Positions 25,620 to 34,000 of a DNA stretch of 64,000 nucleotides are shown piece by piece (position 1 is the first letter of the stretch; each line of letters begins with the position of its first letter). Location: contig NZ_CP162004.1 of NCBI RefSeq assembly GCF_040822115.1, positions 1,240,001 to 1,304,000 of the forward strand. Reading direction: 5' to 3'. Both the position numbers and the translations under genes were made by a program. This stretch comes from Flavobacterium sp. WC2421. Lineage in GTDB: Bacteria > Bacteroidota > Bacteroidia > Flavobacteriales > Flavobacteriaceae. The notes under the pieces were generated by a model, which saw only the letters and a program-made list of their open reading frames with translations, had not been told where the DNA came from and did no database searches.

Positions 25620-25976
25620 ATGAAAATATTAGAACCTAAAGTAAATAAAGATACGGCGTCTAAGTTTTCGGATAGTGATAATGGGTGTTTTTTAGTCTCC
25701 ATAAAATGGTCTATTTTAAATGATGAGTACATTACTTTTGTGAGAAAAAGTGCTATAGGCTACTGTTATAATGTAGATTGGGCTGGACCTAAAAGTAAGT
25801 TTGAATTAGAGCAGTATGTGAAAAAGGAAGAAACAATTATAGTACAACTTTTTCAAATTCAACCATTTTTAATTCAATGCCGTGTTGAAAACAACGATTG
25901 TTTTATGTTGCCTAATACTGATGAAGTAAGAGAATCGATAGGGTTTAAAAGTACGGACTTTCAACTTGTAATTTAA
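25620..25976 (+). CDS. hypothetical protein
   Basis: This 118-residue soluble protein has no signal peptide or membrane segment and no family I recognise. Alternating hydrophobic strands suggest a small beta-rich fold; a PilZ-like or cold-shock-unrelated barrel is possible but no PilZ motif (RxxxR, DxSxxG) is present. It is a single gene between the ice-binding gene and the polysaccharide locus, with more than 200 bp of AT-rich leader upstream. It may belong to the same surface system by position only. Confidence 0.65.
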   Translation: MKILEPKVNKDTASKFSDSDNGCFLVSIKWSILNDEYITFVRKSAIGYCYNVDWAGPKSKFELEQYVKKEETIIVQLFQIQPFLIQCRVENNDCFMLPNTDEVRESIGFKSTDFQLVI

Positions 25977-26078
25977 AATCAACTACTTAGTATAGTGTTA
26001 ATTACTGTTAAATTATAGAATATTAAATACAGTTTAACCTTAGCTGTATAACTCCTCAAATGTTTGGTTTAAACAAAA

Positions 26079-26117
26079 AATTACCCCCAAATAGTACGTT
26101 ACTTTTTGGGGGTAATT
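26079..26117 (-). terminator. terminator of the TPR/barrel gene
   Basis: A 13-bp stem (26079-26091 with 26105-26117) contains ACCCCC/GGGGGT. On the minus strand it is followed by a T-rich run (A residues 26074-26080 on plus). It lies between two convergent genes and could work both ways. Confidence 0.8.
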
Positions 26118-26150
26118 AGGGAGTAAATCTTTTTATTATGTGGCTCTGTT

Positions 26151-28211
26151 TTAATTTAATTTAAAAATAGGCTTGTCAAACAAACTCCATTTTAATCGCA
26201 ATCCAATTTCATTAAAGGTAAATCCAGCGGCTGTAGTGGAGGCAATATTACTTCGGGTTCCATAAATGTTAGTCAATAATCGATCTGAGAATTTATAACC
26301 AAATTTTGCTTGTACTCTGTATGTCCATTGCTTACTATTGTCTTCAATAAATTGAAAACCTGTAGCCACATTGGCATTATAGAACCACGACTTTGCTTCT
26401 ACAATTTTTTCGTCTTTTAGTATTTCTAAAAAAAGTTCTACAGCATTGAATTTCTTTGGACTAAAATAATCCGTTGGAACTTGGTTTTTGAAAGCAATAT
26501 ATTGATAGTTAAGTCCCCCTTTCAACACAGGTTTAGACATGAAATTATAATAGAAAGAAGTAAACAAAAGGTTTCTTGTATTGTTATCCGTTTGTGAAGT
26601 ATAGAAATATTGGGTAAACCAACCAAAATTAAAATTGGTCCCCATGTTATAGTTAAAATAATAGTTATTGGCAGCAATTTGTTTGTCAATCAAATCCGAG
26701 TTGAAATTTTGAACTTCTCTTTTATACCCAATTTCTAAATCTTGTAATTTAAAAGGTTTGATTTTAAAATAAGTATTGATCAATAATTGATTGTATTTAG
26801 TCGTATTTGAGTTGGCTGAGGTTACCCCAGCATCCAAAGTATAACTGATTTTAGGTAGGAATTTATAATCAATTCCCAATAGAAAATCGTTGGTTTTTGC
26901 GCTTACCTTAGTTGTTGTATTTTCCGTTTCGCGATATTGGTATGTTGTATTTATGGTAAGTTTTGTAGATAATGGAAGTGAAATTAATGTTCTGGTTGCT
27001 TTTGCTGTATTGTCGCCGTTATCAAATGAGTAACTTAATTTTTCTTCAAGATAGGGTGTGAATTCTTGGTTGATTTTCTTCATGAAATTCATGGCGTCAT
27101 TTTGGTTTTTAAAAATCTCCAATGTTGTATTTGCGGCAGCAACTGCATTTGAAACTTCTCCTGAAGCATAATAAGCATTAGCAATTCCTAGATTTCCATC
27201 AAATGATTTGGAGTCGTTTTCTAAAATTGTTGAATAGTATTTTATACTGTCTTTAAAGTCACTGCGGTATATTGCTAAAGTTGCTGAAAGTGCTAATAAC
27301 CAATTTTCATTGGCATACTTGGTGTTCAGTTCGTTTATTTTGGCTTCGGCCAAAGTGTATTTTTTATTCCATATTAACGCTTGTACATAACGCTCTTGTG
27401 TTTGTTTTTTTATGCTTTCGTCATTTGTATTTTGTGCTTTTTGAATTGCTTCTTGAGCCAGTGTCAACGCTTGCTTGTCTTTCCCATCAATATGTTCAAT
27501 TAAAGACAATCCATTTAATGCAATAATAGGGTCGTTTTTAGCAATTATATTATACGTTTCTTTTCCCTTTGTGATGTTTTTGGTGATTAAATATAAGTTG
27601 GCTTTATTTAACAAGGTTTCTTTATCATTAGGAAAGTCCACTAAGATTTCATCGTAAAATGCATCGGCCTCTGTGTAGCTTTTTTCATTTACTTTTTGAT
27701 TGGCATATCCTAATTTAATGTATTTTCTTGAAATCAAAGCGCCAGGATTGGCAGGAGATAATTCTAATGCTTTATTAACATTGATTAAAGCTTCTTTGAA
27801 TTCTTTTAGATTCGATAATGTATTTGCAAACCCAAGGTGAGCTACAAAACTAGTTGAGTTTTTTGCTACAAGAGCAGTGTAAAAGACTTTAGCTTCATCA
27901 AATTTTTTGTTCCAAAGTAAGGCTTCAGCATAATTGAGTTCAATTTCCAGATCGCCAGGATTTTCTTTTTTTAAATCTATAAATAGATCTAAGGCTTTTT
28001 CGGCTTGTTTATTAAGACCAATTGCTCTAGCATAACACAAGCGAGCGGTTTTGTTTTGAGGATAGTCTTTTAAAATGTTTTTGAAGAATACTTCCGCTTG
28101 AGCAAATTCTCCTTTTTCCAGATTACTGAACCCTTTACTCATATCTTGAGCGTTTGTTACATTACTTAAAATAAGGAGCAGAAAAAAGATTGTTTGTTTT
28201 AATATTTTCAT
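26151..28211 (-). CDS. TPR protein with C-terminal outer membrane beta-barrel (export porin-like)
   Basis: This 686-residue protein has a signal peptide (about 1-21, ending TNAQ). About ten tetratricopeptide repeats follow (about 25-400; for example AEALLWNKKFDEAKVFYTAL). From about 410 to the C-terminus come amphipathic strands with aromatic girdles, typical of an outer membrane barrel. TPR scaffold plus barrel is the design of BcsC, PgaA and PelB, which export polysaccharide across the outer membrane. That role fits the flippase and glycosyltransferases next door, but no sequence match to those proteins is claimed. It is transcribed divergently from the STAS gene; site C lies between them. 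Confidence 0.87.
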   Translation of the reverse strand: MKILKQTIFFLLLILSNVTNAQDMSKGFSNLEKGEFAQAEVFFKNILKDYPQNKTARLCYARAIGLNKQAEKALDLFIDLKKENPGDLEIELNYAEALLWNKKFDEAKVFYTALVAKNSTSFVAHLGFANTLSNLKEFKEALINVNKALELSPANPGALISRKYIKLGYANQKVNEKSYTEADAFYDEILVDFPNDKETLLNKANLYLITKNITKGKETYNIIAKNDPIIALNGLSLIEHIDGKDKQALTLAQEAIQKAQNTNDESIKKQTQERYVQALIWNKKYTLAEAKINELNTKYANENWLLALSATLAIYRSDFKDSIKYYSTILENDSKSFDGNLGIANAYYASGEVSNAVAAANTTLEIFKNQNDAMNFMKKINQEFTPYLEEKLSYSFDNGDNTAKATRTLISLPLSTKLTINTTYQYRETENTTTKVSAKTNDFLLGIDYKFLPKISYTLDAGVTSANSNTTKYNQLLINTYFKIKPFKLQDLEIGYKREVQNFNSDLIDKQIAANNYYFNYNMGTNFNFGWFTQYFYTSQTDNNTRNLLFTSFYYNFMSKPVLKGGLNYQYIAFKNQVPTDYFSPKKFNAVELFLEILKDEKIVEAKSWFYNANVATGFQFIEDNSKQWTYRVQAKFGYKFSDRLLTNIYGTRSNIASTTAAGFTFNEIGLRLKWSLFDKPIFKLN

Positions 28212-28261
28212 TCGTTTTGATTCTTGATTTATATAGATGCAAGTTAAGTATAAAGCTGTGA

Positions 28262-28292
28262 TATTTCACCTACAGCAACTTGCCATTCATCG
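28262..28292 (+). promoter_or_regulatory. direct-repeat site C (LytTR-like), between TPR and STAS genes
   Basis: TTTCACC (28264-28270) and ATTCATC (28285-28291), pitch 21 bp. GATATTTG, close to a -7 element, begins 39 bp after the start of the right half; site D has a similar GATATTCG at 38 bp. The site could serve either divergent gene. Confidence 0.4.
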
Positions 28293-28361
28293 AAGAATTA
28301 AATGCTTTCATGTGAATTCGAAAGATATTTGCGTCAGTATTAACAAATAAACACAAATAAG

Positions 28362-28652
28362 ATGGCAATTCAAATCACATACAATGCAGGAGTTTATGAA
28401 ATCAATGGGACGTTAGTTTCGCAAAATGGTAATGCTCTAAAAAGCCATATTGAGACTTTGTTGAACTTCTCGAAGGGGATTGTTATTTCTTTAAATAAAG
28501 TTTTAGAAATTGATAGTGAGGCTGTAAAAAGCATAGAATCATTATATAATAAAGCTTGGGGAAATGACAAGATGTTTTATATCGTAGGGATGGAAAACAA
28601 AAAGGTAAGTGACCTCTTTACTTCATTAAATTTAAATGATATTTTGCTTTAA
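28362..28652 (+). CDS. STAS domain protein
   Basis: This 96-residue protein fits the STAS (anti-sigma antagonist-like) fold. It opens with strands ITYNAGVYEINGTLV. VISLNKVLEIDSEAVKSIESLYNKA then matches the region that holds the phosphorylatable Ser in SpoIIAA (here Ser at about residue 53, in IDSEA). No anti-sigma factor or PP2C gene is nearby. It precedes the flippase gene by 32 nt and is probably cotranscribed with it and the GT4 gene. It could scaffold or gate the synthesis machinery, but this is a guess. Confidence 0.8.
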   Translation: MAIQITYNAGVYEINGTLVSQNGNALKSHIETLLNFSKGIVISLNKVLEIDSEAVKSIESLYNKAWGNDKMFYIVGMENKKVSDLFTSLNLNDILL

Positions 28653-28684
28653 TATTTTTTGTAATTTTTAAAAAATTAATAGAA

Positions 28685-29965
28685 ATGAAAATAGCTTCTT
28701 TTACAATTCCTGCTATCCCAAGAAAATTAAGTCCAGAACAACTCTTTATGGTTACAATTCTTTTTGTAAACGGGGGGAATTATCTATATAATTTATTGTT
28801 AGGCCGTATACTAGGACCAGCCGCTTTCTCAGATGCAGCTATTTTAATCACTTTTTTATTGATTTTATCCTTTGTGGGAATGACTTTTCAAATCGTTTCG
28901 GCCAAGTATGCCGTTTTATATAAAGATAAAAAACTATCCTTATTTACACAGAGCATTACAAAATATGCAGCTTTGACAGGGGTATGTATAGGTGTTTTAA
29001 TATTTGTTTTTAATAAAGAACTGCAAGAATTATTTCATACTAAAACAGCAACAATGTTCGTGATTTTTAGTTTTGGAATTCCTCTTTATTTTTTAATGAG
29101 TATCAATAGGGGATTGTATCAAGGCCAAAATGTAATGAACAAACTAGCTTTTACCTATCAAACCGAAATGGCTAGCCGATTATTGCTTACCATCGCGGCT
29201 ATTTTATTATTTCCTGATTTTCCACCTTCTATCATAGTAGCAACAGGAATTACGGTATCATTTGTTTTTGGGCTTTATCCTTTTCAAAAAAATATTGTAG
29301 GAGATTTAAAAATTAAGAAAGAATTGGTTTCTGCAGATGATTTAATTGATAGTAAAGGGGTTTTTACTTTTTTCATGTTAACTGCTTTTTATGAACTAAC
29401 ACAAATCATTATCAACAACAGTGACATCATACTTGTAAAACACTATTTTGATAATGAGCAGGCAGGATATTATGCTTCATTGGCATTAATAGGTAGGGTC
29501 GTTTACTTTGTCGCTTGGATGTTTGTGATGTTGTTATTGCCCAAAGTAATTCAACTAAAAAAGGACGGAAAGGAAACCCAACCTCTCTTAATGAAATATG
29601 TATCTTATATTGCTGTTTTATCTACTGTAATTGTTTTGGTCACTTTTCTTTTTCCAGAAACGGTAGTGAACTTAATGTTTGGAAAAGAATACCTTTCTAT
29701 AGCCTTCTTATTATGGAAATACGCTTTGGCTACTTCAATTTTTGCCATAGCTAATATTTTTGCCTATTATTTTTTATCTATAAATCAATACATTCCAGTT
29801 GTAGTTTCGGCAATAATAGGATTAACTCAAATTGGGTTGATTGTATTTTTCCATGATTCACTAGAACAAGTGGTTCATGTACAAATCATTGCTATGGTTA
29901 TCCTGTTGTTTTCCCAATTATCGTTTTTCTTTTATCAGAACAAAAAGAATGTTCGTCTACGCTAA
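28685..29965 (+). CDS. MOP-superfamily oligosaccharide flippase
   Basis: This 426-residue protein has about 12 membrane helices. It matches the polysaccharide transporter (Wzx/PelG-like) layout: NYLYNLLLGRILGPAAFSDAAIL near residue 30, an internal repeat after about 210, and QAGYYASLALIGRVVYFVAW, typical of the second half. It should move lipid-linked or nascent glycan across the inner membrane. It lies between the STAS and GT4 genes on the same strand. Substrate unknown. Confidence 0.9.
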   Translation: MKIASFTIPAIPRKLSPEQLFMVTILFVNGGNYLYNLLLGRILGPAAFSDAAILITFLLILSFVGMTFQIVSAKYAVLYKDKKLSLFTQSITKYAALTGVCIGVLIFVFNKELQELFHTKTATMFVIFSFGIPLYFLMSINRGLYQGQNVMNKLAFTYQTEMASRLLLTIAAILLFPDFPPSIIVATGITVSFVFGLYPFQKNIVGDLKIKKELVSADDLIDSKGVFTFFMLTAFYELTQIIINNSDIILVKHYFDNEQAGYYASLALIGRVVYFVAWMFVMLLLPKVIQLKKDGKETQPLLMKYVSYIAVLSTVIVLVTFLFPETVVNLMFGKEYLSIAFLLWKYALATSIFAIANIFAYYFLSINQYIPVVVSAIIGLTQIGLIVFFHDSLEQVVHVQIIAMVILLFSQLSFFFYQNKKNVRLR

Positions 29966-29979
29966 GTTTCCATTCACCG
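29949..29979 (+). promoter_or_regulatory. direct-repeat site D (LytTR-like), upstream of the GT4 gene
   Basis: GTTCGTC (29951-29957, in the last codons of the flippase gene) and ATTCACC (29972-29978), pitch 21 bp. The right half is 71 bp before the GT4 ATG. Confidence 0.35.
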
Positions 29980-30042
29980 AAAATTAAAAAATAGCCCTTG
30001 TAAAATAAAGATATTCGTACTGTAATTAAAAACAGAACAAAT

Positions 30043-31245
30043 ATGAAAGTAGCTATTATAACGTCGTTTCCACCAAGTAAAGTAACCTTAAATGAATATG
30101 GATATCACTTAGTGAAGAATTTTGTACAGAATGAAGATGTATCGGAATTGGTTTTAATAACAGATAAAACAAAAGAACCAAAACAATTGGATTTTGAAAA
30201 TAGTAATAAAGTTAATGTTAAAGACTGTTGGTCTTTTAATAGTTATTTTAACTTCTTTACCATTATCAAAACGGTATTAAAAGAAAAACCAGATGCTGTT
30301 TTATTCAATTTGCAGTTTGTAAAATTTGGTGATAAAAAAATCCCTGCAGCAATGGGATTGTTAATTCCTATGTTTTTAAAATTATTAGGATGTAATACAG
30401 TTGTTTTATTACATAACATATTAGAACAAGTAGATTTAGAAAGTGCTGGTTTTACCAAGAATAAATTAGCTTCAAAAATCTACAACTTCATTGGGACTAA
30501 CCTAACAAAATGCATCCTTAAAGCAGATATTGTTGCCGTTACGATCAGTAAATACGTTGATGTGTTAGGAGATAAATATAAAAGTGAAAACGTATCATTG
30601 ATTCCTCATGGTTCTTTTGAAAAACCACAAACACCTAATTTTAAATTACCAGCTGGACCTAAAAAAGTTATGGCTTTTGGAAAATTTGGAACGTATAAAA
30701 AAGTAGAAATTTTAATTGAAGCCATTGAAATCATCCGAAAAAAATCAACTGAAGCGATCGAAATTGTGATTGCGGGGACAAATAGTCCTAACACTCCAGG
30801 TTATTTAGAACAAGTACAGGAAAAATATGCACATGTTCCTGGGATTACATTTACAGGGTATGTAGAAGAAAATGAGGTTCAAAATATTTTTAATGACAGT
30901 ACGATGGTAGTATTTCCTTATACTTCAACTACAGGAAGTTCTGGAGTATTGCACCAAGCAGGAAGTTATGGTAAAGCGGTTGTAATGCCAGATCTAGGGG
31001 ATTTAAGCCTATTAGTTAAAGAAGAAGGGTATAATGGTGAGTTTTTTAATCCAGAGTGCGCAGAGTCATTAGCAAAAGCCATTTCAGCCATTCTTAATAA
31101 TGATGAGTACAGAGTGCAACTGGCCAAAACCAATTATAGAGCCGCAAGTGCCTTATCAATGGATAAAATTGTTGGAATGTACATGGAAAGCTTCAGACAA
31201 ATTGAATACAGTAAATTAGAAGGACAATTAGTAAGTAATATATAA
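30043..31245 (+). CDS. GT4 family glycosyltransferase
   Basis: This 400-residue GT-B glycosyltransferase has an N-terminal acceptor domain starting KVAIITSFPPSKVTLNEYG. The C-terminal donor domain has GKFGTYKKVEILIEAIEII, a PYTSTTGSSGVLHQAGSYG loop and GEFFNPECAESLAKAI. This pattern is typical of GT4 (GPGTF) enzymes. PelF, the Pel polysaccharide synthase, belongs to the same broad family, but this protein is shorter and no orthology is claimed. It overlaps the 3' end of the opposing GH5-like gene by 18 bp. Confidence 0.92.
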   Translation: MKVAIITSFPPSKVTLNEYGYHLVKNFVQNEDVSELVLITDKTKEPKQLDFENSNKVNVKDCWSFNSYFNFFTIIKTVLKEKPDAVLFNLQFVKFGDKKIPAAMGLLIPMFLKLLGCNTVVLLHNILEQVDLESAGFTKNKLASKIYNFIGTNLTKCILKADIVAVTISKYVDVLGDKYKSENVSLIPHGSFEKPQTPNFKLPAGPKKVMAFGKFGTYKKVEILIEAIEIIRKKSTEAIEIVIAGTNSPNTPGYLEQVQEKYAHVPGITFTGYVEENEVQNIFNDSTMVVFPYTSTTGSSGVLHQAGSYGKAVVMPDLGDLSLLVKEEGYNGEFFNPECAESLAKAISAILNNDEYRVQLAKTNYRAASALSMDKIVGMYMESFRQIEYSKLEGQLVSNI

Positions 31246-32781
31246 AAAGGATGGTTTTTTATTTCCTTTACTATCTAAGAAACCAAATTTTTTCTGTCTG
31301 ATTTTTTGCCAAGGCCATTTCCCAGCCACTTGACTTGGAACTTGAGGAAAATCATATAAAGTCCACGACATAAATGCAAGCTTGTTCTTTTTGAATAAGG
31401 CTTGCATTTTTTTATGGTATTGCGCTTGATCTGCTTCACTATATCCTCTTAAATTCCATATGCCATTATAAGAAGGAACACCAAACTCTTGAATTACTAC
31501 TGGTTTTTTTACTGCTTTTTCTAAGGTAGTATTTTCTTTTTCAAAATCCTCGATTGCATTATAAAAGTGGTAGGATACAAAATCTACTTTATTGGATAAA
31601 TGTGTTGCTTCATAGGCATTAGACCAACCAATAGTTACTAAATGATTAGGGTCAAATTTTTTAATGACAGCAACCATATGGTTCAACCAGTTGAGTACAT
31701 TATCCTTGTCTCTGTTTTCAAAATCCAGATTGGGTTCGTTTTTTAAATCCCAGGCCAAAATAGCTTTGTGATTCTTGAATGTGGAAACTATTTTTTCGGC
31801 ATGACGGTGGGTTAACGTCCAGTTTTCTAACGTGTAATCGCTATAAAAGTCAAAAAGAGTAACGATTACAGCCAAATTTTTGGATTCAGCCAAATCTAAT
31901 ATCTTTTTTAGCTTGTCTAATTTTTCTTGTTTTACATCGGCTTTGCCAAAGTCATCATACTGTATGAAAATCCGAATGGAATTAAGTTTTGCTTTCTTGA
32001 TAATGTCAAAATCTTTAGCAATGGTATCGATGTTAAATAGTGGTCCAAAAGTATCCCAAGCCGAATTTTTTGGGTAATAATTAATTCCTTTAATCGTATA
32101 ATTGACTTTGTCTTTGAGCATGTTTTTGCCTTGAATTGTATAAGTAGGATGCGATTTTATAGTATCTGCAGCTAAAGTTTCTTTCTCCATTTTTTGCATA
32201 TGCCTCACTCTCCAAAACCCATCTTCAAGAAGCATCATTACCTTATAAGTCGCTGTATCTTCAACAGTAGTAATTAGTTTATCTTGTTGGTAAATTTTTT
32301 GAAATTCGACTACATTTTTATCCGTAAAAACGACTAGCTGCCCGTCTGCACTATAAAATTCTAATGTGGGATGATGCTCTAATGTAGTGCTCTCAATAGT
32401 AATTTTATTTTTTTTATTGTAATTGATGGTGTTGTATAGATTGGCACGGGTATTTTGGGTATAATAATCTTCAATGCCTTCTTTAGTGTTGTCTTTAAAA
32501 GATTTGTTTTTAACAACCCATGAAAAAAGATAATCTTTTTCTACCTCTTTAAGTGTGTTGGCCTCCATTGCTCTACCCACATTTGTAACAGTTTCCCATA
32601 TTGTTTTTGGTAAATACGTATTAATGGTTTCTTTTTCTAAATGGAGCATTGAAATTCTCTCGGCACCTGTATTTAAAAATATCAAGGTCTTATTGATTCC
32701 TAGTAATAATAAAAGGTTCAATAAAATAAAGGAGACAATTAGAATAGTCCTATAAACGCTTCGGTTATTTATTATAGACAT
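31228..32781 (-). CDS. membrane-anchored GH5-like glycoside hydrolase
   Basis: This 517-residue protein has an N-terminal membrane anchor (about 10-29) and an unassigned region to about 215. A TIM-barrel glycosidase domain of clan GH-A follows. The acid/base is Glu349 in AWDLKNEP, the nucleophile is Glu432 in VIQEFG, and the YHFY motif (403-406) precedes it. Most likely GH5 or a close family (mannanase/cellulase type). Many polysaccharide secretion systems carry a hydrolase that trims or releases the polymer (BcsZ, PelA); the position here suggests that role. Its start overlaps the upstream gene by 17 bp, so translation is coupled. Confidence 0.88.
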   Translation of the reverse strand: MSIINNRSVYRTILIVSFILLNLLLLLGINKTLIFLNTGAERISMLHLEKETINTYLPKTIWETVTNVGRAMEANTLKEVEKDYLFSWVVKNKSFKDNTKEGIEDYYTQNTRANLYNTINYNKKNKITIESTTLEHHPTLEFYSADGQLVVFTDKNVVEFQKIYQQDKLITTVEDTATYKVMMLLEDGFWRVRHMQKMEKETLAADTIKSHPTYTIQGKNMLKDKVNYTIKGINYYPKNSAWDTFGPLFNIDTIAKDFDIIKKAKLNSIRIFIQYDDFGKADVKQEKLDKLKKILDLAESKNLAVIVTLFDFYSDYTLENWTLTHRHAEKIVSTFKNHKAILAWDLKNEPNLDFENRDKDNVLNWLNHMVAVIKKFDPNHLVTIGWSNAYEATHLSNKVDFVSYHFYNAIEDFEKENTTLEKAVKKPVVIQEFGVPSYNGIWNLRGYSEADQAQYHKKMQALFKKNKLAFMSWTLYDFPQVPSQVAGKWPWQKIRQKKFGFLDSKGNKKPSFLYITY

Positions 32782-34000
32782 AATTTTTAGTTTCAGTTTT
32801 TTTAATAATACCTAGAGTTTGAATTTCAAAGCGATATTTTTTTTCTTTATAAAAGTCCGAAGGAATATAAAATTGTACCATTCCTTTTGAGCTGTCTTCT
32901 TGTAAACTGCTGATTAATTGATTATCATGGAATATTTTTAGAACTACTTTAATTCCATCGGGTACTAATTGTCCCATAAAGCTGTTTAATGGCCCGACTG
33001 TAAGTTTTCGATTATAATCAGAAAAAGAATATGTAAAGTCAGAAAGTATGGGTTTGTAATCAATTTCCAAAAAGTTACTTTTTGCAATTCCTGTGATATA
33101 TCCTTTTACGGTATAATGGTCTGGATGGTCTGGATGAAGGATTTGTCCTGAAGCAATTCCGTTTATAGTGGTGCCAAAGGTTTTTAACGCCATATTGTTT
33201 TTGGTAGTAATGTGAAAAACGACCATAGTTCCATCACTTACAGTATTGTTGTACGCATCTTTAATCAGTGAAGTAGTTAGAGTTGTAATTTGATTGCCAT
33301 CTGCATAATCGTGATTTCTGGTATAATAAATTGAAAAATCAGTGGCTATATTTGGATAGACTTCGGTTTCTATTTCTTTAGTGACCGTTTTTTCACAGGC
33401 TGTAGAAGCCAGAATTTGTCCTGATTGAGTATTCGAATATATATTTTCCCAAATTATAAAGTCTTTTGTATTTTTTGAAATGGTAGTTACATTGTTTAAA
33501 AATTGATGTTTTATAACCACGGGCGTATTTTCTAATTTTGGATTGTCAAATCCGTCAGTAGGAACTGCAACCATCATTGTAAATTCCTTTCCACCAGCCA
33601 AGATACTTCTTGGGCCCAGATAATTTTCCATCTGAGTTTTGGTTTTTTCATTTGGAATTATTTCAAATGTACCGTTTGTAACTGTTTTTTCGTTGTCTAT
33701 TAAAAACCAAGAAACAGTTCCTGTTTTTTTTGTGTAAACTGTAGGAATTGTAAAGGTGATTTTCCCATTAGATTTTTTTCCATCTATAATAGTTTTTCCA
33801 TACGAATGAATGATGAAAAGTTGTGGTATAGTCGTTTTTGATTTTGAAGAAAAGGTTAGTTTCATATTGTCTCCAGCAACAAATACTTTATTTGTTGAGC
33901 TCAAATAAGTAGTATTTTCTTTTGCAATAAAAGCAGCCGTCTCAAATGCGAATAAAAGCAAAAGAGCAAAGGAAAGTACGATGTATATTGTTTTCTTCAT
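32765..34000 (-). CDS. secreted protein with Ig-like/invasin-like repeats
   Basis: This 411-residue protein has a signal or anchor sequence (about 1-24) followed by beta-rich domains. One segment (about 213-305; YADGNQITTLTTSLIKDAYNN) resembles invasin/Big_1-type Ig domains. The rest looks like alpha-2-macroglobulin-type or FN3-like strands. No catalytic motif is seen. It sits between the large membrane protein (1-bp overlap) and the GH5-like gene (17-bp overlap), so the three act together. It may bind glycan in the periplasm or at the surface. Confidence 0.75.
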   Translation of the reverse strand: MKKTIYIVLSFALLLLFAFETAAFIAKENTTYLSSTNKVFVAGDNMKLTFSSKSKTTIPQLFIIHSYGKTIIDGKKSNGKITFTIPTVYTKKTGTVSWFLIDNEKTVTNGTFEIIPNEKTKTQMENYLGPRSILAGGKEFTMMVAVPTDGFDNPKLENTPVVIKHQFLNNVTTISKNTKDFIIWENIYSNTQSGQILASTACEKTVTKEIETEVYPNIATDFSIYYTRNHDYADGNQITTLTTSLIKDAYNNTVSDGTMVVFHITTKNNMALKTFGTTINGIASGQILHPDHPDHYTVKGYITGIAKSNFLEIDYKPILSDFTYSFSDYNRKLTVGPLNSFMGQLVPDGIKVVLKIFHDNQLISSLQEDSSKGMVQFYIPSDFYKEKKYRFEIQTLGIIKKTETKNYVYNK

